Source of the DNA: Nodosilinea sp. PGN35
GTDB taxonomy: Bacteria > Cyanobacteriota > Cyanobacteriia > Phormidesmidales > Phormidesmidaceae
Length of the DNA stretch: 64,000 nucleotides
Assembly (NCBI RefSeq): GCF_029109325.1
Contig: NZ_JAQKQJ010000010.1
Coordinates: forward strand, 186,001 to 250,000
Direction of reading: 5' to 3'
Part shown: one piece after another, positions 26,080 to 34,910 of the stretch
Layout: every line of letters starts with the position of its first letter
Numbering within the stretch: the stretch's first letter is position 1
The notes under the pieces: generated by a model
What the model was told of the DNA's origin: nothing
What the model saw: the letters and a program-made list of their open reading frames with translations, nothing else
The model's database searches: none
Translations under genes and position numbers: made by a program

Positions 26080-26262
26080 ATGTCTATTGAAGATAGAGCT
26101 AAAGCCACCGCAAAAGATCTAGAAGGCAAAGTTCAAGAAGGCGCTGGTAAAGTGACCGGCGATCGCGAAGCTCAGGCCAAAGGTAAGGCCAAGCAGGCTG
26201 AGTCTGATGTGCGTCACGGCGTGGAAGATGCCAAGGACAACGTCAAGCGCGCCATCGACTAG
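26080..26262 (+). CDS. CsbD family stress protein
   Basis: A 60-residue, Lys/Glu-rich hydrophilic protein: MSIEDRAKATAKDLEGKVQE, GAGKVTGDREAQAKGKAKQ and a C-terminal HGVEDAKDNVKRAID. This is the standard CsbD repeat pattern. CsbD proteins are general-stress products of unknown biochemistry. AGGAGA lies upstream of the ATG and a strong terminator follows, so it is monocistronic. Confidence 0.93.
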   Translation: MSIEDRAKATAKDLEGKVQEGAGKVTGDREAQAKGKAKQAESDVRHGVEDAKDNVKRAID

Positions 26263-26296
26263 TGGCTCAGCAGCGCTAAGTCAGGTAATTTAACTT

Positions 26297-26334
26297 AAAA
26301 AGGCTCCGCTCCCTACAGGGGCGGAGCCTTTTTT
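26297..26334 (+). terminator. Intrinsic terminator after csbD
   Basis: AAAAAGGCTCCGC and GCGGAGCCTTTTTT form a stem with a 10-base loop and T-tract. The A-run on the other side could allow it to work for the converging ArsC-like gene too. Confidence 0.9.
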
Positions 26335-26428
26335 GTCGGCTGGGGCTGGGGAACCTGGCCGTCACAGCCGCCCTGGGGGCTCTTAAAGGGCCTATACAAA
26401 GGGCGCTCAGGGGGTGCTCAGGGGATGC

Positions 26429-26785
26429 TCAGGGGTTTAAAATCTCGTTGAGCTCTGCCTCACTAGCTCGGAACCCCACCAGTACCGCCTGACCGTCTTT
26501 GACAAACAGAGGTCGTTTCAGCAGCATGGCATCGCGGCTAAAGGCGTCAATCCACTCGGGGTCGCCCCAGGTCTGTTTATCGTCGCCCAGAGCTCGGTAG
26601 GACTGCCCCGAGGTATTGCGCATGGGCCTGCTGCCCAGGGCCTCTACCCAGGCCGCAACCGTGGCCCGGCTGGGAGGCTGTTCTTTGGTGTTGATAAAGT
26701 CGTAGGCAATGGCGTGGCTGTCTAGCCACTGCCGGGCTTTTTTGCAGGTGCCGCAGGTGGGAATGCCGTAGACCGTCAGCGTCAT
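26429..26785 (-). CDS. ArsC/Spx/MgsR-family thioredoxin-fold protein
   Basis: A 118-residue protein beginning MTLTVYGIPTCGTCKKARQW with a CxxC pair (Cys11/Cys14), followed by FINTKEQPPSRATVAAWVEA and a late LLKRPLFVKDGQAVLVGFR. This is the Spx/MgsR subgroup of the ArsC-like fold. It lacks the arsenate reductase context (no arsB or arsR). Spx binds RNA polymerase in Firmicutes; the cyanobacterial members are uncharacterised. Reductase or redox regulator are both possible. Confidence 0.87.
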   Translation of the reverse strand: MTLTVYGIPTCGTCKKARQWLDSHAIAYDFINTKEQPPSRATVAAWVEALGSRPMRNTSGQSYRALGDDKQTWGDPEWIDAFSRDAMLLKRPLFVKDGQAVLVGFRASEAELNEILNP

Positions 26786-26917
26786 AGCAGAACGAAATGG
26801 GTGCAGAACGAAACGGGTGGGGAACCTAGAAGCATTGACGGGAGTTAAAACACCAAAAACGCCCCGGCGATCGAGACGTCTTTGGCGATTTAAACGTCAG
26901 CGGGACAGCCCGCTGAC

Positions 26918-27145
26918 CTAGTTGTCGTAAACCCGGCACTCATCGGCTTCGGGGTTACTGTCGCAGTAGGCTTCCAGGGATGTTTTGTCGGTGCCTTTGT
27001 CGCGCTGGTGAGAGGCCTCGGCCTGGAGCTCTTCCACTGCATCCCAGGCGGCTGCGCACTCCTGGGAGGTGCCGCCGGAGGCGTCGCAGGCGGCCCGGGC
27101 ACCTGCAATCTCTTTTTCAATGCGCTCTTTGATATTCTCGCTCAT
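26918..27145 (-). CDS. CP12 family Calvin-cycle regulatory protein
   Basis: A 75-residue protein with two Cys pairs: ARAACDASGGTSQECAAAWD and YCDSNPEADECRVYDN. The AWDAVEELQAEASHQR core and C-terminal YCDxNPExxECRVYD are diagnostic of CP12. Oxidised CP12 ties GAPDH and phosphoribulokinase into an inactive complex in the dark. AAAGGA lies just before the ATG at 27145; nine upstream codons are leader. The two cysteine pairs are complete, so both disulfides can form. Confidence 0.95.
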   Translation of the reverse strand: MSENIKERIEKEIAGARAACDASGGTSQECAAAWDAVEELQAEASHQRDKGTDKTSLEAYCDSNPEADECRVYDN

Positions 27146-27172
27146 GTCCTTTCTTTTACCGTATGTGTACAA

Positions 27173-27635
27173 CTGGCAGGGGGGGCCTGCGCCTGGTCAG
27201 CCAAGGGCAACCGTCGATGGGGTTGGCCGTTCTCAACTCCAGGATCAGTATACTTCACTGGTTCGGAGGGCCTGGCGCTGACAACTCTACCCCACAATGG
27301 GAGGGTTACGCCCTTGACAGGAGTCAAGATTGCCCCGACCGCACCAAGTATAAGTACTCACTACCATTCTACACATCTTCCTCAGACCGTTGGTAACCGC
27401 TGAACATTGTGGGCTGGGGCAGTTGGGCCCAACAACACATCCGCCTTGAGCAGCCCCAATTCAAAACGGCGATCGCCGGGGGGCATGACAGGGCAACGCC
27501 CTACAACTTGGGGTATACAGGCAGAATTTGGGGTGGAGTACTCAGCGCCCTCGCGATAGCTGACTCGGGAGGGGGAATTTAGGGGAAGGAGCAATCCGAT
27601 CTAGACTGGAACCACTCAAGGAAGGGGCATACCCC
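27173..27635. other. Divergent intergenic region between CP12 and FIST genes
   Basis: About 460 bases without a convincing gene. It must contain promoters for both divergent genes; no clear consensus pair, repeat or RNA structure was identified. Confidence 0.5.
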
Positions 27636-28883
27636 ATGACCGACATTCCCCAACTCGACTACTCTGCTATGGAGTGGGCCAATGCGGTTTCCACAAGTCC
27701 CTCCCTGGAGGGAGCGGTAAAAGACGTTGTGGAACAGCTCAAGCACCGACTGACGGCGGCCCCCGACCTGGGTCTGGTGTTTATTTCGTCCTCGTTTACC
27801 AGCGAGTTTGCCCGCCTGCTGCCCCTGCTGCACAGCCTGCTGCCGGTACCGGCCCTGGTGGGATGCAGCGGCGGCGGCATTGTGGGCATGGATGCCCACG
27901 GTCACCCCCAGGAACTGGAAGACACGCCGGGCCTAAGTCTGACGCTGGCGCGGCTGCCTGGGGTCTCGGTGCAGAGTTTTCATCTGTCGAGCGATGACCT
28001 GCCCGATCTGGACAGCCCTCCCGACGCCTGGGCCGAGCTGATTGGGGTAGCCCCAGAAGCCAACCCCCAGTTTATTTTGATGGCCGACCCGTTTTCGTCG
28101 AATGTGACCGATCTGCTGCAGGGGCTCGATTTTGCCTACCCCACGGGCGTAAAGATTGGCGGACTGGCCAGCGTGGACGGGTTCAATCGCCACAGCGGTC
28201 TGTTTTGCGATCGCACCCTGCACACCGAAGGCATTGTGGGGGTGGCCCTGGCCGGGCCGCTGGTGCTCGACACCATTGTGGCCCAGGGGTGCCGCCCCAT
28301 CGGCCCCGTCTACCGGGTAGATAAGGCCGAACGCAACATTCTGCTCACCCTGGCTGACCCCGCCGGGGACTCGGCGCGCCCGCCCCTGGAGCTGCTGCAA
28401 GAGCTGTTTGAGACGCTGCCGGAGGGCGATCGCCAGCTGGCCCAGAGTTCTCTGTTCATCGGCGTGGCCCAAAACAGCTTTAAGCTCAGCCTCGACCCCG
28501 GCGACTTTCTAATTCGCACCCTGCTGGGGGTTGACCCTAAGATGGGGGCGATCGCCGTGGGCGATCGGCTGCGCCCTGGCCAGCGGGTGCAGTTTCACCT
28601 GCGCGATGCCCGCACCTCCGCCACCGATCTCGAAACCCTGCTGCAACGCTACCAGCAGCAGTCCCCCGCCTCCACGGCCCCAGCGGGAGCGCTGATGTTC
28701 TCCTGCATGGGGCGCGGGGCCGGGCTCTACAACCAGGCCAACTTTGACTCGGGCCTGTTTGCCCAATACCTGCCTGGGCTACCCCTGGGGGGATTTTTCT
28801 GCGGCGGCGAGATCGGCCCCGTGGGGCAGACGACGTTTCTGCACGGGTTTACGTCGGTGTTTGGCATTTGTCGGCAGCCGTAG
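27636..28883 (+). CDS. FIST domain signal-transduction protein
   Basis: A 415-residue protein with FIST_N (LGLVFISSSFTSEFARLLPL, PVPALVGCSGGGIVGMDAHG, VKIGGLASVDGF) and FIST_C (LRPGQRVQFHLRDA, ALMFSCMGRGAGLYNQ, GLPLGGFFCGGEIGPV). FIST domains are predicted sensory domains binding small ligands such as amino acids. It stands alone here, with no fused output domain. A purine-rich AAGGAAGGGG sits upstream of the ATG. Confidence 0.93.
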   Translation: MTDIPQLDYSAMEWANAVSTSPSLEGAVKDVVEQLKHRLTAAPDLGLVFISSSFTSEFARLLPLLHSLLPVPALVGCSGGGIVGMDAHGHPQELEDTPGLSLTLARLPGVSVQSFHLSSDDLPDLDSPPDAWAELIGVAPEANPQFILMADPFSSNVTDLLQGLDFAYPTGVKIGGLASVDGFNRHSGLFCDRTLHTEGIVGVALAGPLVLDTIVAQGCRPIGPVYRVDKAERNILLTLADPAGDSARPPLELLQELFETLPEGDRQLAQSSLFIGVAQNSFKLSLDPGDFLIRTLLGVDPKMGAIAVGDRLRPGQRVQFHLRDARTSATDLETLLQRYQQQSPASTAPAGALMFSCMGRGAGLYNQANFDSGLFAQYLPGLPLGGFFCGGEIGPVGQTTFLHGFTSVFGICRQP

Positions 28884-28941
28884 GGCAGATGCGAAGCCAA
28901 ACCATTCAAACCTTAAAACTCAGAACTTAAAACTCAAACCT

Positions 28942-29045
28942 TATAGCCACAGTCACACTGGTTAGGACACTCAGAACCCTCTAAAACGTTCAAACGCTTG
29001 AACGTTCATTTGGAAAATGTCTCAACCGGACTGGCTATAGCTATA
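28942..29045 (+). repeat. MITE-like element copy 3 (most regular)
   Basis: Starts TATAGCCACAGTCACACTGG and ends CCGGACTGGCTATAGCTATA, giving imperfect terminal inverted repeats of about 28 bases. The core AACGTTCAAACGCTTGAACG is a near-perfect palindrome. No coding capacity. It lies between the FIST gene and a convergent secreted-protein gene. Confidence 0.85.
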
Positions 29046-29056
29046 AAACTTTTCCC

Positions 29057-29953
29057 CTACCGCAACCCCAGCGCTGGCGAGGGCGTCAGGCCGTCGATCG
29101 TCAGGGTGTAGGTAATGGCACTGGTGCCGATGCCCTGCCAGCCGGTGATCACCCCGTCGGCATCGAGGATGGGTCGGTGCTGGGGGGTGGTGACGGCGGC
29201 GTAGTATACGCCCGTGGCGGTCAGAGGAACGGCGGCCAGGCGGGGTGAGTGGGTGGCGGTGGAGCGGGCTTCGGCCAGCAGGCGGCCCGTGGCGTCAAAC
29301 AGCCACAGCAGAGCCGCGTCGTCGGTGTAGAGCAGGCCGGGCCGCTGCTGAATGACGGTCAGATCGAGGTCGGCGCTGTCGCCCTGGGCACCCAAAAAGG
29401 CATAGATGTCGATGCGGCGGCTGACGGCTCCGGTGGTGACGCCGCTGCCGCTGCGGGTGTTGACGCGCCGGGCCTCGGCCAGGGGGGCCAGGGGCGTGGC
29501 GGCGGTAACGCCCAGCCCGGCCTGCCAGAGGGCTTCATACTGGCGCAGGACTTGGTCTGGGACCACCCTGGGGCTACCGCCACCGACGCTGGAGTATACG
29601 CCGAGGTCAAAATCTAGCGGGCGACCGCTGTAGCCGGGCAGGCCAAACCCGGCCAGTACGGGTTCACAGCCATCGATGGGGCTGACTACGGTCTGGTTTT
29701 GGCGAAATAGCTGCATCTGGCGGCGAAAACCCACCAGCTGGGCGCGGGTCTTCAGGGGCAGATCGGCACCTTCTTCAAGCTGGCTGGCGTGGGCGATCGC
29801 GCTGTCCCAGTCGTTGAGGCAGACCGCCAGCTGTAGCGCCGCCTGCCGCGTCGCCGTCGTCTGGCTGCGGGCCGGGGTGGCGGTGGCGAGGGCGACCACC
29901 AGAGCAATCATCGACCGGCGTATCCATGACCTAACCTTTATTGCCCCGCTCAT
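29057..29953 (-). CDS. Exported hypothetical protein with a C-terminal PPC-like beta domain
   Basis: A 298-residue protein with a signal peptide (MIALVVALATATPARS) and a C-terminal beta domain: IDIYAFLGAQGDSADLDLTV, LLWLFDATGRLLAEARS, GVYYAAVTTPQHRPI and SAITYTLTIDG. That pattern resembles bacterial pre-peptidase C-terminal (PPC) domains, which occur on secreted proteins. The N-terminal helical region (LAVCLNDWDSAIAHASQLEE) is seen in cyanobacterial exported proteins of unknown role. The start is placed at MSGAIKVRSW. Confidence 0.65.
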   Translation of the reverse strand: MSGAIKVRSWIRRSMIALVVALATATPARSQTTATRQAALQLAVCLNDWDSAIAHASQLEEGADLPLKTRAQLVGFRRQMQLFRQNQTVVSPIDGCEPVLAGFGLPGYSGRPLDFDLGVYSSVGGGSPRVVPDQVLRQYEALWQAGLGVTAATPLAPLAEARRVNTRSGSGVTTGAVSRRIDIYAFLGAQGDSADLDLTVIQQRPGLLYTDDAALLWLFDATGRLLAEARSTATHSPRLAAVPLTATGVYYAAVTTPQHRPILDADGVITGWQGIGTSAITYTLTIDGLTPSPALGLR

Positions 29954-29989
29954 TTCTGGCTCCTCTAGGTACTGCCCCACGGGCTGCTC

Positions 29990-30715
29990 TCACTGTACCC
30001 ACAAGTCTACCGAGGCTCGCCCATAGTGGGCCAAAAACTTGTCGCTGCCGGTTTCCTGCCGCCGCTGCCAGGCCCACAGCTGATCGCCCAGCGAAAAGTG
30101 CCACCACTCGTTGGGGTGACGGCGAAACCCGGCGGACTCCATTACCTGGTTGAGCAGGGTGCGGTGGGCGTGCACCGCCTGGGCCCTGGCGGTCGCGGCG
30201 GCGGCAAAGTGGTTGGGGTGCGATCGCGGCGAGACCTCATCGATGGGCGACCCCATATCCACCGGGTCATCGGCTGCGGTCACCAGGGTAATATCCACCG
30301 CCGCCCCGGTGCTGTGGGGCGGCGGGGTGGCCGGGTCATCGCTGGGAACGGCCCAAAACTGAACTACCTCGGCCATCACCGCGTCGCGCTGGGCCGCCGT
30401 CAGGGCCTCGGCCTGCCAGCCCCGCGCCTGTACTTGCTCTAAAAAGGTGTGCTCCACCATAAACCGCTGCACCGCCAGGGGGCGAAAGGCGTCGAAAACT
30501 TGCAGCCGCCAGCCGGGGCGCTGCCCTTGCAGGCTGTGCTGGGCCTCGATCAGCGCGGCGAGCACCCCCGCCCGCAGGGAGTAGGGCGACTGGTCGCCGT
30601 AGGGTGCCCCCAGCACCTGGTAGGGGTGGGGCTGCACCAGCGCAAAGCGATCCCAGGGGATCGGCACCAGTGGTTCACCGCGATCGCAAATGGGCACTGT
30701 TTGGTAGGGCTTCAT
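29990..30715 (-). CDS. D-Ala-D-Ala dipeptidase (VanX/DdpX-type, peptidase M15D)
   Basis: A 241-residue zinc peptidase. VFDAFRPLAVQRFM supplies the conserved Arg, PHSTGAAVDITL the first zinc His and Asp, and NEWWHFSLGDQ the catalytic Glu and second His. This matches VanX-type dipeptidases, which cleave D-Ala-D-Ala during wall recycling. There is no vanH or vanA neighbour, so glycopeptide resistance is not implied. ATG at 30715 (MKPYQTVPI) fits the family better than the open upstream extension of 41 codons. Confidence 0.9.
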   Translation of the reverse strand: MKPYQTVPICDRGEPLVPIPWDRFALVQPHPYQVLGAPYGDQSPYSLRAGVLAALIEAQHSLQGQRPGWRLQVFDAFRPLAVQRFMVEHTFLEQVQARGWQAEALTAAQRDAVMAEVVQFWAVPSDDPATPPPHSTGAAVDITLVTAADDPVDMGSPIDEVSPRSHPNHFAAAATARAQAVHAHRTLLNQVMESAGFRRHPNEWWHFSLGDQLWAWQRRQETGSDKFLAHYGRASVDLWVQ

Positions 30716-30849
30716 GGCGCTTTTCCCCGGCTTGAAAAATTTGTAAACAGTCTGTCCAATTTCATTTTCGATCGAGGAAGCTACCCCAAAAGCGTCGATA
30801 GTTATGTTCATCCCCATCAAACAGTTAGGCAAGGGCATCAGGAATCGAG

Positions 30850-31314
30850 ATGAAGAGGGGCGCAGTGCTGGGGTTCGTCGGGCAGATCGTCGGGCTGATG
30901 GTCGGGGTAGGGCTGTGGGGCTGGTGGCTTGCCGCCCTGGGGGCTCCGGCCGCCCTGGTGGTGCTGGCCGGGCTGCTGCTGGTCTACGGGCTGGAAGCGG
31001 GCTGGGGCAGTGTGGTGCCCACCAGCGCCGCTGTTTCAGTGGCGATCGCCCTGGTGGTCACCTTCGACATCTTTCCGCCCTTTTGGCCCGACCACAGCCA
31101 CTACAAATATTGGGCCTACACCGTGCTGCTGCTGTGGGCGGCTAGCGTTGCTCTGGTGTGTCTGCTGGCGGCGATCGGCCACCGGCTGCGCCCCCTGCCC
31201 CCCGCTATCCGCTGGGGTGGAAGACTGACCCTAGGGGCCAGTGCGCTGGGCATGCTGGGGCTAGGCTATCGGCTCTACCAGGCCCACTGGCCAGGGTGGA
31301 TACTCTGGGCCTAG
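30850..31314 (+). CDS. Hypothetical four-helix membrane protein
   Basis: A 154-residue protein with four hydrophobic spans and a polar loop FDIFPPFWPDHSHYKYW between the second and third. No family is recognised. A GAGATG context marks the start. It is divergent from the dipeptidase and upstream of another short membrane protein. Confidence 0.7.
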   Translation: MKRGAVLGFVGQIVGLMVGVGLWGWWLAALGAPAALVVLAGLLLVYGLEAGWGSVVPTSAAVSVAIALVVTFDIFPPFWPDHSHYKYWAYTVLLLWAASVALVCLLAAIGHRLRPLPPAIRWGGRLTLGASALGMLGLGYRLYQAHWPGWILWA

Positions 31315-31392
31315 CACCTTTTTCCGTTAGCATCCAGCATCCTTTCGCCATTCCCGGCTCGGCCCTAAGCCCTCTAGCACCCGGTTCTCACC

Positions 31393-31845
31393 ATGCCCAT
31401 AAAAGCCTACTTTCAACAGTTGCGCCAGCTGAGTATGCCTGGCACCCCCGCCCAACGGCCCCTGCCCACCCCCGCCACCTACTTGACCCAGATCGACCCC
31501 GCCGTAGGGGCCAGTCTAAATCCCCAGCAGTGGGCCGAACTGGAGCGCGTGATGGATCTGGCCATTCCCAAACCGGCTCCCAAGCTGGTCGATCTCAGGT
31601 TTGAGGTTGACCTGTTGATCAGCCGCTACTTCATCGTGCTGATGGTGGGTAAAGATCGCCGCCGCTCCCCCCGCAACCGGCCAGTCTCGCGGCTCACCCA
31701 GTTCGGCAACTGGATGGCGGCGGTCGTGCTGCTGCTGGGGTTTAACCTGGCCCTCAGCACCAGCGTGTTGATGGCGGCCTATCTCATCAAATCGGCCCTC
31801 GGCATCGATCTGCTGCCCGGTCACTTTCGCGGCTTTGGCAGCTAG
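31393..31845 (+). CDS. Cyanobacterial hypothetical protein with C-terminal membrane hairpin
   Basis: A 150-residue protein: soluble N-terminal 70 residues, a central basic stretch (GKDRRRSPRNRPVSR) and one long or two short membrane spans near 105-135. No family recognised. It probably forms a small transcription unit with the preceding membrane protein. Confidence 0.65.
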   Translation: MPIKAYFQQLRQLSMPGTPAQRPLPTPATYLTQIDPAVGASLNPQQWAELERVMDLAIPKPAPKLVDLRFEVDLLISRYFIVLMVGKDRRRSPRNRPVSRLTQFGNWMAAVVLLLGFNLALSTSVLMAAYLIKSALGIDLLPGHFRGFGS

Positions 31846-32007
31846 GCGCGGCCATCAATCGATCGCTGATCGCCCGAGAATCAGCGGCTACAGACCCTAG
31901 CCTTTTGGGGGCGGGTGTGGCCACGCCGACAGGGTGAGGATTTTAACCGCAATTAACGATCCGCCCTAGTACTTGACCAAGCTGATTTTGACAGGGACCA
32001 GCCGTTC

Positions 32008-32085
32008 TGGGTGCAGGGTGCAAGGTATACGGTCTACGGCTCACCTTGAACCTGAAACCGTGAACCGTATACCCCACTAACCCGT
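32008..32085. repeat. Heptamer repeat tract between convergent genes
   Basis: GGTGCAGGGTGCAAGGTATA and the complementary ACCGTGAACCGTATACC show the same 7-bp phase as other tracts; the arms could pair. Confidence 0.7.
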
Positions 32086-32106
32086 CATCTTTAGCTTGGC
32101 AATCTA

Positions 32107-32469
32107 CTAGCGCAGCAGCTGCTTGACGGTGCTGATCATATCGGCGGGGCGAAAGGGCTTGGTAATGTAGGCATCTGCGCCCTGTTTCATGCCCCAGTAG
32201 CGGTCAAACTCCTCGGCCTTGCTGGAGCAAATAATCACGGGAATATTCTGGGTGGCGGCGGTGTTTTTAATCCACCGACAGAGCTCGTAGCCGTTCATGT
32301 TGGGCATGACAATATCGAGCACCACCAGGTCGGGGGGGGTGGCCTGGATCATGTCTTGGGCTTCGACACCGTCTTTGGCTTCAACCACCGTCAGGCCAGC
32401 CTTGAGCAGCAGCCCGGCGATCATTTCCCGCAGGGTTGAGCTGTCATCCACAATTAGTACTGTACTCAT
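32107..32469 (-). CDS. CheY/PilH-like single-domain response regulator
   Basis: A 120-residue receiver with all key residues: Asp8/Asp9, phospho-accepting Asp52 in VVLDIVMP, Ser82 and Lys104 in ITKPF. No output domain. The PNMNGYELCRWIKN and WGMKQGADAY segments resemble PilH/PatA-type regulators of cyanobacterial pili and phototaxis clusters, but no che/pil partner is adjacent. Which kinase feeds it cannot be told. Confidence 0.9.
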   Translation of the reverse strand: MSTVLIVDDSSTLREMIAGLLLKAGLTVVEAKDGVEAQDMIQATPPDLVVLDIVMPNMNGYELCRWIKNTAATQNIPVIICSSKAEEFDRYWGMKQGADAYITKPFRPADMISTVKQLLR

Positions 32470-32585
32470 ACCGATGCCTCGCTGACGGTATGCAGACCGC
32501 CCGTCGCTCCGTAGCTATTATGGCCAAATTGGCGTGACTCTAACACTTTATTTGAGAACGGCCTCGTAGAGAGCGTTGGGAACAG

Positions 32586-33488
32586 CTAGCGCAGCGAAAA
32601 CTTACGCACCGCCAGCAGACTGCCGATCAGCCCCACCAGGGTTCCCAGGCCCAGCAGCGCCGCCGGCAGCAAAATCAGCTGTTGGGGCGTGAGCCTGAGC
32701 CCCTGCACCACAAACTGAATAAAATCGGCCTGCTGGGTGGCCAGCTCGGTGAGAAAGCGCTGAATGGCAAACAGCAGCCCCCAGGCCACGGTGGCTCCGG
32801 CCAGGCCAAAGGCGGCCCCCTGCAAAATGAAGGGCAGATAGATCCAGATGCGGGTGGCCCCCACCAGCTGCATGACTTCGATCTCGCGCTTGCGGGCCAG
32901 CACAATCAGGCGAATTGTGGTGGTGATAACGGCGGTGGCGGTGAGGGTGAGAATGCTGATCACAAACAGGCTCGTCCACTTGAGGCCGTCGTTGAGCTGG
33001 GCCAGGCGGGTTACAGCCTCGTCTATGTAGCGGACTTCATCGATGCCTTCGAGCCCCTCAAGCTGAGCGGCGATCGCCGGTACGGCCTCAGAGTCTTTGG
33101 CCTTGACCTTCAGCTCATCCACCAGGGGGTTGCCCTTGAGCTGGTCGGTGGCCCCGGCGATGTCGGACAGGCCCAGATCGGCCACCAGGGCGGCCCAGGC
33201 CGACTCTTTGGTCACCGGAGTCACCCCTACCACATTGGGAAAGGCCTCGACCACCGGCTTGAGGTCGCTGGCCTGGAAACCGCTTTGCAGGTAGGCCGAC
33301 ACCTCCAGCTGGCTGCCAAACTGGTTGAGCATGCGCTCCAGCTGCCAGGTCGATTGCAGGCTGATGCCAAACAAAAACAGCAGCACGGTAATGGTGCTAA
33401 TGGCCGCCCAGTTCATCCAGCCGCCGCGCCGCAGCCCTAGAAACGTTTCGCGCAGCAGGTAGTCGAACTTGGTGAGAAGCTTAAACAT
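32586..33488 (-). CDS. ftsX: Cell division ABC transporter permease FtsX
   Basis: A 300-residue FtsX-type protein: an N-terminal membrane helix (ISTITVLLFLFGISL), a periplasmic domain with the SAYLQSGFQ and VVEAFPNVVGVTPVTKESAW segments, and three C-terminal helices with the ALARKREIEVMQLVGATRIW coupling motif. FtsX works with FtsE to activate wall hydrolases at division. ftsE is not adjacent here. Length and order are normal. Confidence 0.93.
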   Translation of the reverse strand: MFKLLTKFDYLLRETFLGLRRGGWMNWAAISTITVLLFLFGISLQSTWQLERMLNQFGSQLEVSAYLQSGFQASDLKPVVEAFPNVVGVTPVTKESAWAALVADLGLSDIAGATDQLKGNPLVDELKVKAKDSEAVPAIAAQLEGLEGIDEVRYIDEAVTRLAQLNDGLKWTSLFVISILTLTATAVITTTIRLIVLARKREIEVMQLVGATRIWIYLPFILQGAAFGLAGATVAWGLLFAIQRFLTELATQQADFIQFVVQGLRLTPQQLILLPAALLGLGTLVGLIGSLLAVRKFSLR

Positions 33489-33877
33489 AAGCGCCCTTGC
33501 CTGGGTAAGTTAAGCCGACGGTGACGGGCTGATAATAGCAGATGTAGGGGGTAGCGCTCGACGGTAACGCTAACTACAGCATGGTACAAACTATGCTCTG
33601 GCTTTATCCTTGTCAAGGGACGTTTGTGATTTGCAATCTAGGCGTCTGGGCCAGCTACTTGGAGTATCCTCCGGCCCCTGGGGGAGGATTGATATAGCCG
33701 TAGTCACCTTAGTTAACACATTCACCTCTGTAACGTTCAAACGTTTGCAAGTTCGTGTGCACGTTGCAGAGACACTCTCTCAACCGAATTGACCTCCACC
33801 GAACTGGCTACGGCTATACCAGGGCCAGGTGGTCGCTAAGATTAAAGCATCTGGAATTTTGAGGATAGATTCATTAA
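33489..33877. other. Divergent intergenic region (ftsX/queG) with a MITE-like copy
   Basis: About 390 bases without a gene. The second half is occupied by a diverged copy of the dispersed element (33693-33818). Confidence 0.6.
33693..33818 (+). repeat. MITE-like element copy 4 (diverged)
   Basis: Starts TATAGCCGTAGTCACCTTAG and ends GAACTGGCTACGGCTATA. The core AACGTTCAAACGTTTG has a second diverged arm AAGTTCGTGTGCACG. It is about 20 bases longer than copies 3 and 5. Confidence 0.75.
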
Positions 33878-34837
33878 ATGGCTGAAGCGGCTAGTTTGCC
33901 CGATCGCCAGGCGGTCATTGACCAGGCCCTGGCGCTGGGGTTTGATCTGGTGGGCATTGCCGCCGTAGACCCCGAGCCTGGCCTCGCCGAAGCCGCCGCC
34001 GTAGGTCACCTGCAAACCTGGCTTGCCCAGGGGCACCAGGCCGGTATGGACTGGATGGCCAACCCCCGGCGACAGGATATTCGCCAGGTGCTGCCGGGGG
34101 CGCGATCGCTGGTCTGCGTCGCCCTCAACTACTACACCCCCCACCGCCATTCCACCGACCCCAGCCACGGCAAAATCTCGCGCTACGCCTGGGGGCGCGA
34201 CTACCACCGCATTCTGCAAAAGCGGCTCAAACCGCTGGCCGACTGGATTGTCGCTGCCGGTTATGACGCCCGCTACTACGCCGACACCGGCCCGGTGCAG
34301 GACAAATTTTGGGCGCAGCAGGCGGGGCTGGGCTGGGTGGCCAAAAACGGCAACCTGATCAGCCGCCGGTACGGCTCCTGGGTGTTTTTGGGCGAGCTGA
34401 TTACGACTCTGCCCTTGGCCCCCGACCCGCCCCACACGGCCCACTGCGGCACCTGTACCCGCTGTCTGGAGGCCTGCCCCACCGGAGCGATTACCCAGCC
34501 CTCCGTGGTCGATGCCAACCGCTGCATCGCTTACCACACCATCGAGAACCGCGATGCAGCGATCCCGGAGGCGATCGCGCCCCACCTGCAAAACTGGGTG
34601 GCGGGCTGCGACATCTGCCAGGATGTCTGCCCCTGGAACCAGCGCTTTGCTCAGCCCACCACCCTGGCCGACTTTCAGCCCTACCCGGAGAACTTAGCCC
34701 CCACCCTGGCCGACTTAGCTGACCTGTCAGAGGATGAGTGGGACAGTCGGTTTCGCGCGTCGGCCCTGCGGCGCATTAAACCGGCCCAGTGGCGGCGCAA
34801 TGCTCGGGCAGCCCAGGCGTCCTCTGGTGTACCATAG
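33878..34837 (+). CDS. queG: Epoxyqueuosine reductase QueG
   Basis: A 319-residue cobalamin- and Fe-S-dependent enzyme of queuosine tRNA modification. Segments include [39 protein letters not shown] and the two ferredoxin clusters [16 protein letters not shown] and [10 protein letters not shown]. All eight Cys are present. TTGAGGATA lies before the ATG. The 3' end is followed closely by the TPR gene. Confidence 0.95.
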   Translation: MAEAASLPDRQAVIDQALALGFDLVGIAAVDPEPGLAEAAAVGHLQTWLAQGHQAGMDWMANPRRQDIRQVLPGARSLVCVALNYYTPHRHSTDPSHGKISRYAWGRDYHRILQKRLKPLADWIVAAGYDARYYADTGPVQDKFWAQQAGLGWVAKNGNLISRRYGSWVFLGELITTLPLAPDPPHTAHCGTCTRCLEACPTGAITQPSVVDANRCIAYHTIENRDAAIPEAIAPHLQNWVAGCDICQDVCPWNQRFAQPTTLADFQPYPENLAPTLADLADLSEDEWDSRFRASALRRIKPAQWRRNARAAQASSGVP

Positions 34838-34910
34838 CTCTGGTTCGTGCCACCGTTTCGTACCACCGTACCGGCTCCCTAAGTACCTGCTACCCAATCC
34901 TGCGAATGCC

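Noticed and set aside
26429..26785. Arsenate-resistance gene
   Set aside because: The protein has a CxxC of the Spx/MgsR subgroup and no ars neighbours.
29990..30715. Vancomycin-resistance operon
   Set aside because: Only the VanX-type dipeptidase is present; no vanH, vanA, vanR or vanS.
32682..33440. A 252-residue antisense frame over ftsX
   Set aside because: It is Gly/His/Gln-rich with no domain; ftsX on the other strand is complete.
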